DNA from: Chlorops oryzae | Lineage: Eukaryota; Arthropoda; Insecta; Diptera; Chloropidae | Direction: 5' to 3' | Length of the DNA stretch: 64,000 nt | Assembly (NCBI GenBank): GCA_020466095.1 | Contig: CM035806.1 | Location: 111,311,639 to 111,375,638 of the forward strand | Shown here: positions 22,207 to 33,436 of the stretch, piece by piece | Layout of the letters: each line of letters starts with the position of its first letter | How positions within the stretch are numbered: position 1 is the stretch's first letter | Notes under the pieces: model-generated | The model's database searches: none | What the model saw: only the letters and a program-made list of their open reading frames with translations | Told to the model about the DNA's origin: nothing | Made by a program: the position numbers and the translations under genes

Positions 22207-23319
22207 GTAGGCATTCAAAGAACCTGGAGTTCGTAAAACCACAGAACATAGAACAAAAATGTGCTTCATTTAGAGCACATATTGATAATTCATTTAGAGA
22301 AGTAATACAAGTAAATGACATTCAAACGACATTCAATCATCTAATTAGAAATTTTCGATACAAGGTGAATGATGGCCTTAAAATTTATGAAAGAGAAACA
22401 AATTTAAAGGACCTTTAAAAATAAAGATTTTAAAGAATTTCCAATATTTTTTCAAGTTACTTGTAAATAAACAGCTTTCATACTAAAAGCTCAAGCAACG
22501 GAGGCCTTCGGATATTTTCTCAAGTTAAATTATTTGTTCTTTAGATACACTGTAGAAAGAAATGACTAGGACAGGAGCCTTTTCTATACGCGGTTTGTCA
22601 TCCACCAGTCCTAAAGAAGATGTTATTCTTTTATTGATATTTTCAGTCACTAAATACGCTTTTATATAAGTGAATGACAAAAATAAGAATTAAACGTAGA
22701 AAATGGATTTTCAGCGTTTTTCTCATAATCACACTTTCACACAACCAATCTATTAACAAAAAATTGTAGATTGATTTTGTGCAAAATAGATAATGTGACT
22801 GGGATTTCCTTAAAAAAATTTTTAACAGCTCACACCTTTTTTAAAAGACTGATTTCCTTCTAAGAAAGATCCATGCAAAATTTTCTGTTCATTTCTCAAA
22901 AAGAGCACTAGTTTTTAAGTTTTTATCAAATTTCTTAAATCGCGCGTAGACGTCATTTAAAAAATGATCTGAAATGGGAATATATTTACAGTATAGGGAT
23001 ACCAGTCATGCATCTTTATCTATTAGCTAGCTAGCTAATCTCATCTTGTAAATATTTACGAAACAAACATAAATTTAAATTTTTTATTTACTTTCACCTA
23101 TATCATGCAAATCGTCATTTTAAAAAATGCAGCTGAAAGTGCACGATTACGAATATCTGCAGGTAAAGTTGTAGAAGGATGTTGTTGAAAAGTTAAAATG
23201 TGTTGTTATAATGTTGTGGGACTTTTTTCAGTTCAACCTTGTCTCATTTATTGTTTCCTTACCCGAAGATTTTTCTATTCTTTGCAAATTTATTTTCTCA
23301 TTTGCTTGCACTTTAAAAA
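22207..23319. other. Kidins220 intron, stretch without recognised features
   Basis: AT-rich; no supported gene, RNA or repeat pair was found before the palindrome at 23320. Confidence 0.55.
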
Positions 23320-23530
23320 GGTATTAACAAAGACTATATAACTATCAAGATGTCGCACTTCGAACAAAAATTGTCCCTTCAAAAATTTGGCGTGGCTTTT
23401 CCAATAAAGCCACGTGAGAACGTTTTTGAAGAGAAAGCCACTTTCTGAGAGTAAAAATAAAGACACGCCTTGTATTTCGTTTGGTATATCCGTACATAAA
23501 TATGCATTCTGGACGTGGAGCTCACAAAGC

Positions 23531-23600
23531 TTAGTTAGCGCAATGGGTAAGGCTAGCGCCTAGACGGCGAGTGTGTTGAGGATCGATGGCCCATCGCTAG
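23531..23600 (+). other. tRNA-like segment in palindrome arm
   Basis: A-box-like TTAGCGCAATGGGTAAGGC followed at tRNA spacing by a B-box-like GAGGATCGATGGCC. The ends do not form a full cloverleaf. Confidence 0.45.
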
Positions 23601-23965
23601 CGCTGCAAAGCAAATTATTTCAGTATTTTAAATACTGCATAATTTTAATAATAAAAAAAATTTTTTTTTTCATAACGTTTTTTATACAGCCCGATTCTAA
23701 ATATTCCCATAGAATTTTTTGCTTTGGATTTACAAAAAAATCTTCCATTCTAAGCAAACTGGGAAGTAACTGTGAAGGGAGCAAGAATCTCGAAAATTTT
23801 TAAGCAAAGGTCGTAAAATGTTTTTTTTAATTGATCCTAGATTGCGTACTCTCTTTATCCGCGGAGAAAATATTTTACAGAAAAAATTCCTGGAGAATAT
23901 TCATTTAGAATAGGGCGGATAGTTTTTGAGCCAAAAAAATTTGTTTCATGAAAAAAAAAGCACCC

Positions 23966-24040
23966 GCCTTCGGCAGAACTTGAACCTCAACCCACGCACC
24001 CGCAGGGCTATAAACTTAGCTATTGCGCTAACTAAGCTTT
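23966..24040 (-). other. tRNA-like segment in opposite palindrome arm
   Basis: On the minus strand TTAGCGCAATAGCTAAG (A-box-like) is followed by GAGGTTCAAGTTCTGCC (B-box-like). It mirrors 23531-23600 but is diverged in the middle. Confidence 0.45.
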
Positions 24041-24249
24041 GTCAATTTCGCGTTCAGAATGCATATTTATGTACGGTATGCAGACCAACCGAAATACAAG
24101 GCGTGTCTTTATTTTTACTCAGAAAGTGGCTTTTTATTCAAAAACGTTCTCACGTGGCTTTATTGGAAAAGCCACGGAAAATTTTTGAAGGAACATTTTT
24201 TTGTTCGAAGTGCGACATCTTGATAGTTTTATAGTCTTTGGTAGTAACC

Positions 24250-26103
24250 ATGATCATGAAGTTATTTAAACTAATTATGGACAAGGAATTAATTTTTATT
24301 TACTTTCTAACTGCAAAAAATCCTGAATTGCTCAACTAGAACTCGAAAATGTATTCTCCTGTCCACAATATTGAGACTTTTACTTTTACTACGTTTATGC
24401 GTCAGCTATTTGCAATTAAAAAAAAATTGCAATAAATAAACTAATGGTTTATACGGCAGGTTTTTTTCAGGACTAATTTAACATTTCAGTGCAGTCTGAT
24501 TACAAACATAGAGTTACATGGCACTAATAGAAAACATGTACTTTTGAAGATATTATAAATGTGTTGAAGTGCTGGACAACAAATTGCAGTGACTGTTCTC
24601 GGTTTTAATTAAAAAAATTTATTTTTTGGGCACAGTCTTCCAGTCTTGCACCCGCTGGCTGCGCGACTTGAACAAATCATTGACGACACTCAAAAGACTA
24701 AATCATAGGTGGCGTCGCACTATAGTCGATAATCCTAAAAAGCAGGTCATAATTCTAAAAAACAAATTCTTGCAAATAGTTTCATTGACAATCTTAGCTT
24801 GTGATGGCAACATTTTCCTTAAACAGATGTTCAGGGAAACACCATTATTTTGTTTTAAATTATGGAATATCAAAGTGCACGTGCATGCATCGTTTCTTCT
24901 TAAATTGCAAAAAATATAACTTTGGAACTTTTTGAGAAAATTTAACGATTCAAAATGCAATCTACTGGTGAAAGTAAGTACTTTTTAGAAATTGAATTGA
25001 AAAATTAGGGATTTTTTCACCGATATGTTAGAAATATCGATTTTAACAAAGCTATTTCGAGTCCGCTATTTCGTTTATATATTTCATAGATTACTTGTTC
25101 TGGAATTTTTATTTGGGTTAGATTTTTCAGTGGAATTAGGGATAATTTGGACTGTGGTTAAATCTTTCTGCTTAATTAGGCACTTTTTCAATTTTGTTTG
25201 TTGTTTGTTACATAAATGCGTCTGATATGACTATGCGGAAAAATCATACTGATCAATCACAGGTAAGCCCGAGACAGCCCAAACATTTTTTTATTCTTCT
25301 GGCCGGCAGTTGACTGTAATGAAACTCAGCACAGTTAATCTCTACAAGAGCATGTATTGGTTTTGGCAAGATCGACTGAAAAATAGTTTTGTGATTTTTT
25401 TATAGAAATTTTCTATATTTGAACTTTTGAGTCATCTTTCTATCTTTATTCGTGGTTGATTTTTCAAGGATATGCAAGGACTATGGAAGATATGTAATGC
25501 ATTGCCCTAAACAGCGAAACTACTTTTGTTGAAATCGACTTCGGTGGCCAAATCACTATGCTTATAGTCCTTAACCCTTTTAAGTGTATCGCACTTATTT
25601 TAAGGAAACATCTCCGCGATTTTAAGTATATCGTTTTGTTTTTTTTTTTTTTATCTGATTTCAGATTCAAAATCAGCGACTCCTAATACTTGTCTGTACT
25701 AAATTTAATAGGAATATGACTACGTTTTTATATTATGGCCAGCTCTTTGCGATTATTGACCATAGTGCATTGATGCAAAATCCATACAAATGTCGCGAGC
25801 TTCTTGCACGAAACTTTGCAGGATAGGTTAACCATGAAGTCATGCATCCCATCGAAGTCCTCCAATAGTGGTCTTGCCTAATGCAGACATGAATATTCAT
25901 AGTCATAAAACGCTTATTTAAATTTTGTTGTAACGTTTATTTTGCCTTAGGGAGCGTTCAAGTATTACGTAACGAAATTTTTGAAGATTTGTAACCCCAA
26001 AATATTTTCTCGATTAATGGATGTCCCCTTATAAGCAGCTATGCCCCCGGAGCAAACTTCGGAGCATTGAGTGCAAATGCTTGTGTACAAACACAAAAGG
26101 CAA
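24250..26103. other. Kidins220 intron, stretch without recognised features
   Basis: AT-rich with no supported exon. A fragment GGAGCGTTCAAGTATTACGT at 25951-25970 looks repeat-like, but no pair was found. Confidence 0.5.
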
Positions 26104-26241
26104 CAAGTAAGGGTGTTATAGTTATGCGAGCCTGACAATAAAATACCCGATACAGACACACTTGTTAAAATAATTTTTCAAACGCGCCCAAAATACAGGA
26201 CCATTAAGAAAGAATATTGTAGATATACGCTCAAATTCTAA
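26104..26241 (-). repeat. Dispersed repeat family B, fragment
   Basis: Starts ACAAGTAAGGGTGTTATAG, GAGCCTGACAATAAAATACC and runs to CTCAAATTCTAA, where a family C element interrupts it. Related copies are at 27551-28083, 29490-32965, 38130-39000 and 48016-51800. Confidence 0.75.
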
Positions 26242-26980
26242 AGCAAGCATTAGACGTACCAAATATTGTCTCTATTTTCAAAAAAATTATTTTCCGAAAT
26301 TTTTATTTGGAGAAAATATATTTTCCATGGTATTACACTATATCAAATATTTGCTTAAAAAATTATTTGTCAGACCTATAGCAAATAATATTTTCTCGTG
26401 TTGTAGCAAATACATTTGCTATACTATTACACGAATGAAATAATTTTTAGAAAACAGATTCTGTGGCAAATAATTTTTACTTATATTTTCTTTTCCGTAT
26501 CTGTCATTTGAATTTGAAATTCATTTGCTCGAATATTTTAATTCATCAACTGCAAAAATGAATGAATCTGAAGAAGACGAATTGTTGTTGGTGTAAAGAA
26601 GTTTACATCGGCTAAGCCGATTGCACACATACCTTTTCCTCAGCCTAAAATATGTTAAAACATTACCTTAACAAAAATTCCTGCCGTTTTCGTTGTTTTA
26701 GCGTGGATATCTATTTATACCTTATCTGTACTTCGATTTAGCTTCTAAAATTCGAGATTATTATGAAGCACAACATTTTCGCAGATGGTGGGCATGGTCA
26801 AGTTTTAACCCTTAGAGGACATTTTGTTTAGCTGCGAAATACTCAATTCAAACTAGTGAAAATCAAATTTTCGCGAATTCCGCGGATGGTGGTCATGGTT
26901 AAATCGCGACTCCTTTGGTATGTTACATCTCCTCTAAAACTTCGTACAAATTTTCGCTCGCCATTGCCTCAAATTAAATA
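26242..26980 (+). mobile_element. Family C element (PIF/Harbinger-like MITE), copy 1, 3' part cut off
   Basis: Starts AGCAAGCATTAGACGTA directly after TAA. The interior matches copy 2 (minus strand, about 50390-51219) for about 740 bp. This includes a 12-codon frame MNESEEDELLLV (26557-26595) and repeated units around GTGAAAATCAAATTTTCGCG. It stops where a family A repeat begins. A TAA/TTA target and an acidic short frame suggest PIF/Harbinger; no transposase is present. Confidence 0.7.
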
Positions 26981-26981
26981 A

Positions 26982-27270
26982 AAACAAGTAAGAAAGCTAA
27001 AGTCGGTCAAGCCCGACTTTGAAATACCCAGCGTCCCGACATTATGAGCGCACTATGTTTTGCTTCTCTATTTGTGGGCGTGGCAGTATGAGGGCAACAT
27101 AAATTATTTCCCTACACCTTTCATTCGCCTTGGTGAACCTATGTTGCGAATTTGAAGCTTCTACGCCTTTTACTTCGGAAGTTACGAAAAATCTTCATTT
27201 GTGGGCGTGGCAGTGGGCGGACCGCAAAAAATTTTTTCCTACACCTTTCATTCGCCTTGGTGAACCTATG
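26982..27270 (+). repeat. Dispersed repeat family A, truncated copy
   Basis: Starts ACAAGTAAGAAAGCTAAAGT, CGGTCAAGCCCGACTTTG and contains two units with GTGGGCGTGGCAG, then breaks off at the palindromic element 27271-28360. Confidence 0.8.
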
Positions 27271-28360
27271 TAATATTGATTGAAATTAATTAAATAATTA
27301 TTGATCTTCTTGTTTCAAGCCTAACTGGTACGTTTTTTGACAGTTGTGTAGTAAATAATTACATTTTATACGAAAAATTATTAAATTGTTGCTGTATTAA
27401 AAAAAAAAATTAGAAGTTAGAATTAGAAATCATTACCGTTATGTTTTACAAAGAGAGATAGTCACTGCTGCGGTACATCTCAGCAAAGTAAATAAAAATT
27501 CCGTTACGCAGTGAAAGAACGACCATTAGGTGATGATTTGTTATTGTTAGACCCGACACACTCTGTGTCGAGGGTATATTGCGTTTGTGTGGTTGTGTGT
27601 AACAACCAGTCGAGATAGAGCATACAAAATATATATAGAAATGATCAGCGTCACCAGGAGATTCGATTTAGACATGTCCGTCTGTCTGTCCGTCTGTCTG
27701 TCTGTCTGTATACAGTTATCTTATCGAAGGAGTTGAGCTATCTCGACAAAATTTGGTATGCGTGCTCACGGAGACATGAGTAAGAACAAGTTCGAGAATG
27801 GACCCGATCGGACCATTTTTAGGGGTACCTCTAGTACTAGGGTCTGTTACGAAAATCACAAAAACTGCTCTAAAATCGAAGTTTTTCAAGATATTTTAAT
27901 GAAAGTTGATATTTGAACATATTTAAAGGCCAGTAATATTATTTCAAAAAATTGAAAAAGTGGGCGTGGCAGAAGGGCGGTTTTCATAAAGAAATTCAAC
28001 AAAAGTCGTTATATGGGGCCCCTTATGGCCTTGAACACCTCTTGATATTAATTAAAATTATTTGAACATATGTGTCTGTGTCGTTTACAAAAGTGCATAA
28101 CTTGTTCAAAGTGGCTACTCCGCCTCAATACGCATGTAAGAAAATTGCAATAACGATGGATATATACATTATCATCCAATTTAAAAAAAAAAATGTGTAA
28201 AAACAAAAAAAAATTCTGATGTTTTTTTTTAATACAGCAACATTTTCATAATTTTTCGTATAAAATGTAATTATTTACTAGAAAACTGTCAAAAAACGTA
28301 CCAGTTAGGCTTGAAACATGAAAATCAATAATTATTCAATTAATTTCAATCAATATTTGG
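27271..28360. mobile_element. Palindrome-ended element hosting a family B repeat
   Basis: The ends ATATTGATTGAAATTAATT and, further in, CTAACTGGTACGTTTTTTGA are mirrored before 28360, giving inverted repeats of about 140 bp. The interior is a family B copy (27551-28083). No transposase. Confidence 0.7.
27551..28083 (+). repeat. Dispersed repeat family B copy
   Basis: Runs from GACACACTCTGTGTCGAGGG to GTGTCTGTGTCG, with a (GTCT/CCGT)n tract near 27680-27710 and one GTGGGCGTGGCAG at 27961-27973. No protein. The class is unknown to me; similar repeats are widespread in higher-fly genomes. Confidence 0.75.
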
Positions 28361-28395
28361 AAGTACTCAGAATATTTTCTTAGAAAATAAATAAA

Positions 28396-29377
28396 AAACC
28401 AGTAAGAAAGCTAAAGTTGGTCAAGCCCGACTTTGAAATACCCAGCGTCCCGACATTATTGGTGCACTATGTTTTGCTTCTCTATTTGTGGGCGTGGCAG
28501 TGGGCGGTCCACATAAAATGTTTTCCTACACCTTTCATTCGCCTTGGTCAACCTATGTTGCGAATATGAAGCTTCTACGCCTTTTACTTCGGAAGTTACG
28601 AAAAATCTTCATTTGTGGGCGTGGCAGTGGGCGGGCCACATGCAATTTTTACCTACACCTTTCATTCGCCTTGGTGAACCTATGTTGCGAATTTGAAGCT
28701 TCTACGCCTTTTACTTCGGACGTTACAAAAAATCTTTATTTGTGGGCGTGGCAGTGGGCAGGCCACAAAACATTTTTTCCTACACCTTTCATTCGCCTTG
28801 GTGAACCTATGTTGCGAATTTGAAGCTTCTACGCCTTTTATTTCGGAAGTTATGAAAATTCTCTATTTGTGGGCGTGGCAGTGAGCGTGCTACATAAATT
28901 TTTGTTTCTACACCTTTCATTTGCCTTGGTCAACCTATGCTGCGAATTTGAAGCTTCTACGCCTTTTACTTCACAAGTTACGATAAGCCCTTATTTTTGG
29001 GCTTATTTGTGGGCGTGGCTCGAGGAGGACGGCGTCCATTTTTTGCCAGGAAATGTCCCTTTTCGTAGTTTGAAAACACAATAAATTCATTTGTGGGCGT
29101 GGCAGTGGGCGGATGTCTCCCATTTTTACTTAGGATCATACTCGGACCCCGATATACATGTGTGCCAAATTTCGACTTCATTGGTTCAGCCGTTTCGGAG
29201 GAGATCCGACCACGGACGGATGGACAGACGGTCAGACGGACAGACGGACATGTCTAAATCGATTCAGTTTTTTATCCTGATCATTTCTATATACATTTGT
29301 CTATATCTCCGGAGCTTAATTCTCCCTGTTACAAGATTCGCACAAAACTAATATACCCCGCATATGCTGGGTATAAA
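28396..29377 (+). repeat. Dispersed repeat family A, full-length copy with 127-bp tandem units
   Basis: Starts AGTAAGAAAGCTAAAG and ends with ATATACCCCGC...GGGTATAAAA. GTGGGCGTGGCAG begins at 28488, 28615, 28742 and 28869, an exact 127-bp period, with degenerate units at about 29009 and 29093. The GACGG/GACAGACGG tract is at 29215-29250. Short open frames across the units are artefacts of the tandem repeat. Confidence 0.85.
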
Positions 29378-29891
29378 AATGGGTAAAAATTAGAAATTTT
29401 TTCGAATTTTTGAAAAAAATGGCTGAAACATGCTATTCACAACACCGTGCATAGGTTATACCCATGTAGAAAATTTTTTTCCAAATTCGATACACCCTAG
29501 TGTACGGCTACAAAGGAAGTATACGTGCCAACTTTCGATCAAGTCCCATTTGAATTTCGGGTGTAGGAGACAATTTTCGAAAAACGCCCTTCTGTCATGC
29601 CCACTTTTCTAATTTAATTGCCTTTAAACATGTTCAAATATCAAATTCCATCAAAATATTTTGAAAAACTCCGGTTTTAGAGCAGTTTTTGTGATTTTCA
29701 TAACATACCCTAGTACTGGAGGTACCCCTAAAAATGGTCCGATCCGGTCCATTCTCAAACTTGTTCTTACTCATGTCCCCGTAAGCACGCATACCGAATA
29801 ACTCAACTGCTTCGATAAGAAAACTGGTATACAGACAGACGCACAGTGTTGTGAAAGGCCAATCTAGCAAGAAAAAAGTACATTTTTTGAT

Positions 29892-30148
29892 TATATCTGT
29901 GGTCTTATGGAAGAGTAGCTTAAGTCGACTTAAGCTTAAAATGAGTTATTAATACCACTGAATTCCCTTCAAAGAGACGCATCATTAGGTAAAACCCTTG
30001 TCTTCGTAACATTCTTCTAGGAAAAGTTATTCAAGAAATAAAGTTCCGTTTGACATGGGAAGGTATATGAAATGTAAAACTTTAAAGCTCTTTTTCTCGA
30101 AACAGCATTTTTCGACTTAAGCTACTCTTCCATAAGACCACAGATATA
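29892..30148. mobile_element. 257-bp palindromic MITE or subterminal palindrome in Transib
   Basis: The left end TATATCTGTGGTCTTATGG with AAGAGTAGCTTAAGTCG is repeated inverted at the right end without visible mismatch over about 37 bp. It may be a separate TA-target MITE or a regulatory palindrome of the Transib itself. Confidence 0.65.
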
Positions 30149-30660
30149 ACATTCGTGTTTTTTTGTTTGGTAATTGTTTGAGGAATACCCACTGTCTATA
30201 ACTGCATATCAGTTTTTTTTTTTTTATTAATTATTTACTTTAATATGCTGATTAGAAGAGTGCAGTTGCATTCTCGCAATTTTTTAAAGAGCGCAGTCTA
30301 GTTTTGACATCGCAATTGAATAGACATAAATTTGAAGAAGCAAATCATTGTTACAGTTTTTTTTTCCTAATACTGAATTATGTCAGGTATGTTTTATCTG
30401 TAAGCCAAAAACAGGATTGATTGAAATGTTTTACGTGTAAAAAGAAGGCGATCGTAGATGTGTTGTTTTTGTAATTAATTTGCTCGCAGTGAATAATATT
30501 AAGTCAAACTTTTAAATGTAATTCCCGTGGATTCCCGTGGATTCCCGTAGAATGAATTGTCGTTTATTTTTGTGTGAAATGTCCTTTTTAAAATAAAAGA
30601 AAAATTTTTTGCTAGCACGCGCGATAACGCTTTTTATACTTGAAAACAGATTACATACCT

Positions 30661-32581
30661 ATGACTCGGAGAGAGCTTTGCAATGTGTGGATCACCGAAA
30701 TTGAAAGTAAGAAAAAAGTAAACGCTGTCATTAACTATTTTTTTTGCTAAGAAGGAACTGAAAAAAAGCAGAGGAGAAAATTATTGCAAAGAATTGAAGT
30801 CGCGTGTACAAAGACTGGCGTATACAATTAAAGAAAAGTGAATCAAAGCGAATCGTAATAAAAACGTGTTTTGAAAACACGAACAAAGTTTGGTTAGATG
30901 GACTATTTCGTCTTCCTTCTGAGAACTCCTTTAAAATTCCTGAAGAATTATTAGTCCAACCGTCGACACTAAGCTTCGGCAGACCCCGAGCCGACTTTCA
31001 TGACAAGTCTCAAAAAGGAAAGCTAATGAAAGTGTGTGGTCTAGTTAGTGAATTCTCTCCTGCAAAATTAACTTTCGCTCCTGGCGTTAGTCTTAATAAA
31101 ACTGGGGAAAAAGATTCTGCGGAGATTTTGAGAAATATAAATGAATCTCCAACGAAAGCAGCTAAAATCAAAAAATTTTTGAAGGAACCATCGAAGGAGC
31201 CATTTCCATACACAGCCGAGCAAGCATTACGTCTGTTCATTGATGGCAAATTTACGACAGCTACATATAATGCAATGCGTACTGGTGCTAAGATACGTAA
31301 TGCTAATATTTATCCATCATATAGTAGAATTTTAGAAGCCAAACAAAAGTGTTACCCAAGTAATGGAATTAAGGTATCCGATATATCAGCAGAATTGCTT
31401 TTGCAGGATTTATCTGATCACACAGCAAGTAGAATCGTAGAGCTACAAAAAGAAATCATACAGCAATTGAGTTGTAATGAACTGACTTTGATTTATAAGT
31501 GGGGGTGTGACGGTCATTCAACCTATAAGCAACAGTTCAACTCAAGAGATTCCGTTAAAACAGATGAATATGTGTTCGCAATTTGTTTGGTACCCTTGCA
31601 GCTGAAGCACGACGATGAGATCATATGGAAGAACCCACGTCCATCTTCCACACGATTTTGCAGGCCGATAAAGCTACTTTTTGAAAAAGAAACGAAATCT
31701 TTAATTAAGGATGAAACGGCCTGCATAAAAAGTCAAATTGATAAAATAGCTTCGACAACTTTGAACATTGACAACAATCCAGTCGTGGTTAGACATATAT
31801 TTTACTTGACAATGATTGATGCAAAAGTATTCTCAACCCTAAGCGATTCTTCTTCTCAGACATGTGGTATTTGTGGAGCAACGCCAACCATTATGAACAA
31901 ATTAAGTGTAGTAAAAGACTTAAAGGTCAACATTAGTTTTTACGAAATGGGTAATCTACATTACACGCGTGGATACGATGCATGGAATGTGTATTACATA
32001 TATCCTACAAGCTTGAAATTCAAAAATGGCAAGCTCGTGCTGAATCTGATAAAGCTCTACAAAAAAAAGAAAAAGGAACAAGTAATTCAAGCATTGAAAT
32101 CAGAAATGCATTTGCTGGTTGATATTCCGAAGCCAGGGGCGGGAACCACCAACGACGGTAACACAGCCAGAGGCTTTTTTAAGCAGCCGGCCCTAGTATC
32201 AAAAATAACAGGAGTAAACAGTATGCGATGGACACTGCAAAATTGTTCGTGGAATTGTATCCATGGTACTTTATGCCATCAAGTGTACACAAGATTTTGA
32301 TTCACGGCACAGATATGATTCAAAATTCTGCACTTCCGATTGGAATGATGTCAGAGGAGGCACTGGGGTCTCGAAAGAAAGACTTCAGATTTATTCGAGA
32401 ACATCATACTAGAAAAATGTCCCGAGAGAAAACAATGGAAGATCTTTTTAATTATTTGCTTCTATCATCGGATCCATTCATTTCGCCTTTTTCGACAAAA
32501 TCAACTCTTCTTTCTACAAATGAAATAATGTTTTTACTTCAAGATCCTTTATTACAGGAATATGAAATACAATCAGATTAA
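30661..32581 (+). pseudogene. Transib (RAG1-core-like) transposase, frameshifted
   Basis: The likely start is ATG 30661 (MTRRELCNVWITEIESKKKV), then a stop and frame changes before the long open frame about 30804-32225. That frame contains YKWGCDG (the Asp at 31509-31511 aligns with the first catalytic Asp of RAG1/Transib), then NPRPSSTRFCRPIKL and the Cys pair TCGICGATPT. VDIPKPGAGTTNDGNTARGF follows near 32110-32175. After ITGVN the frame breaks, and part of the family sequence seems missing. It resumes in another frame as YAMDTAKLFVELYPWYF, then IGMMSEEALGSRKKDFR, where a Glu matches the last catalytic residue. The middle catalytic residue is not identifiable (region around 31940-32000 looks degraded). 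Not functional. Confidence 0.85.
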
Positions 32582-33436
32582 AAATATTACTAGCTTTTTA
32601 ATATTAATTTAGCCAATTGTTTTCGAAGTGCACCGAATTTATGTTATTAAACGAAATTTAATATAAAGATCACATAACTGCCTTTTATATAATACATAGA
32701 AGAATAAACAAATTTTTTTTTCACTTATGGCATGTGCCACGCCTACTTCGCCTATAACGCCCATTTATGGCACACCCATTCTCGTAAAGAAGAAGCACTT
32801 AGTTTTAAAATTTTACGCTCCTAGATGTTTCCAAACTGAAGTTACGATTTTCTCCTCGCTAGATTGACCTTTCGCAACACTGTGAGACGGACGAATTATT
32901 TCTATATATATTTTGTATGGTATATCTCGACTGGTTGTGGGTGTTGCACATTGTTTAGGGAGATATGCATATTAAAATAAATCCATTTTAATTATCTTCT
33001 AAACTGTGAGGTTAGGCGGCGCACAGTGGTTCAGAATTTCAGTGGGTCGGCCAAAAATGCCCAATGTTGATGGCCAAATATGCAAAATCGTGGTATGCTA
33101 GTTGATTAAGAATAGTTCCAAAGTAAGATTCTCAAAATTTTAGTTTGATTGCACAATAATATTGGGCGTGGTTGATAAACAAACATTGCACTTTTTGATT
33201 TCCTTAAAACTGTGTTCAAAATGTAATATTTGGACTATTTTAGTAGCTCACATCTTACACAAAAATGGCTGTAGAAACTCGTTGTTTTTTTTTTTTAATA
33301 AATAAAATACTCATGTCGTTTGATAATATGTATTAAAAAATATTATGCGGTAAATAATAGATATTTTCGATACAAGTGTCGAAATGAAGCTTTTTTTTGC
33401 ACGAGTGGTAAATGTTGTAAAACGAGGCGCAGCCTT

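Larger units (their letters stand above)
23320..24249. mobile_element. 930-bp palindrome with tRNA-like heads
   Basis: Arms of roughly 240 bp are mirrored about position 23784: AAGACTATATAACTATCAAG, AAGCCACGTGAGAACG and TTAGCGCAAT recur inverted on the right. Both inner arms carry a tRNA-like module (23531-23600 and 23966-24040). No coding capacity; target duplication not resolved. Confidence 0.78.
29842..32884 (+). mobile_element. Transib-type DNA transposon with RSS-like ends
   Basis: 3043 bp. Both ends read CACAGTGTTG(T/C)GAAAGG inward, flanked by the 5-bp duplication AGACG at 29837-29841 and 32885-32889. CACAGTG ends, a 5-bp GC-rich target and a RAG1-like transposase (30661-32581) define the Transib superfamily. 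Each end has, 23 bases inside the heptamer, an A-rich nonamer-like block (AAAAAAGTA at 29872-29880; GAGAAAATC, minus strand, at 32846-32854). That is the layout of a 23-spacer V(D)J recombination signal. A palindromic MITE sits at 29892-30148. Confidence 0.93.
29490..32965 (-). repeat. Dispersed repeat family B, split by a Transib element
   Basis: 29490-29841 and 32890-32965 are the two halves of one minus-strand family B copy. The missing join is the AGACG target duplicated around the Transib element 29842-32884. Confidence 0.8.

Noticed and set aside
26557..26595. Microprotein MNESEEDELLLV
   Set aside because: Twelve codons, present in two family C copies; likely a leftover first exon of an element, not supported as a gene.
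28488..29084. Protein frames of 63-111 aa across family A repeats
   Set aside because: The same hydrophobic peptide repeats with the 127-bp tandem unit and appears in every copy as a by-product of the DNA repeat.
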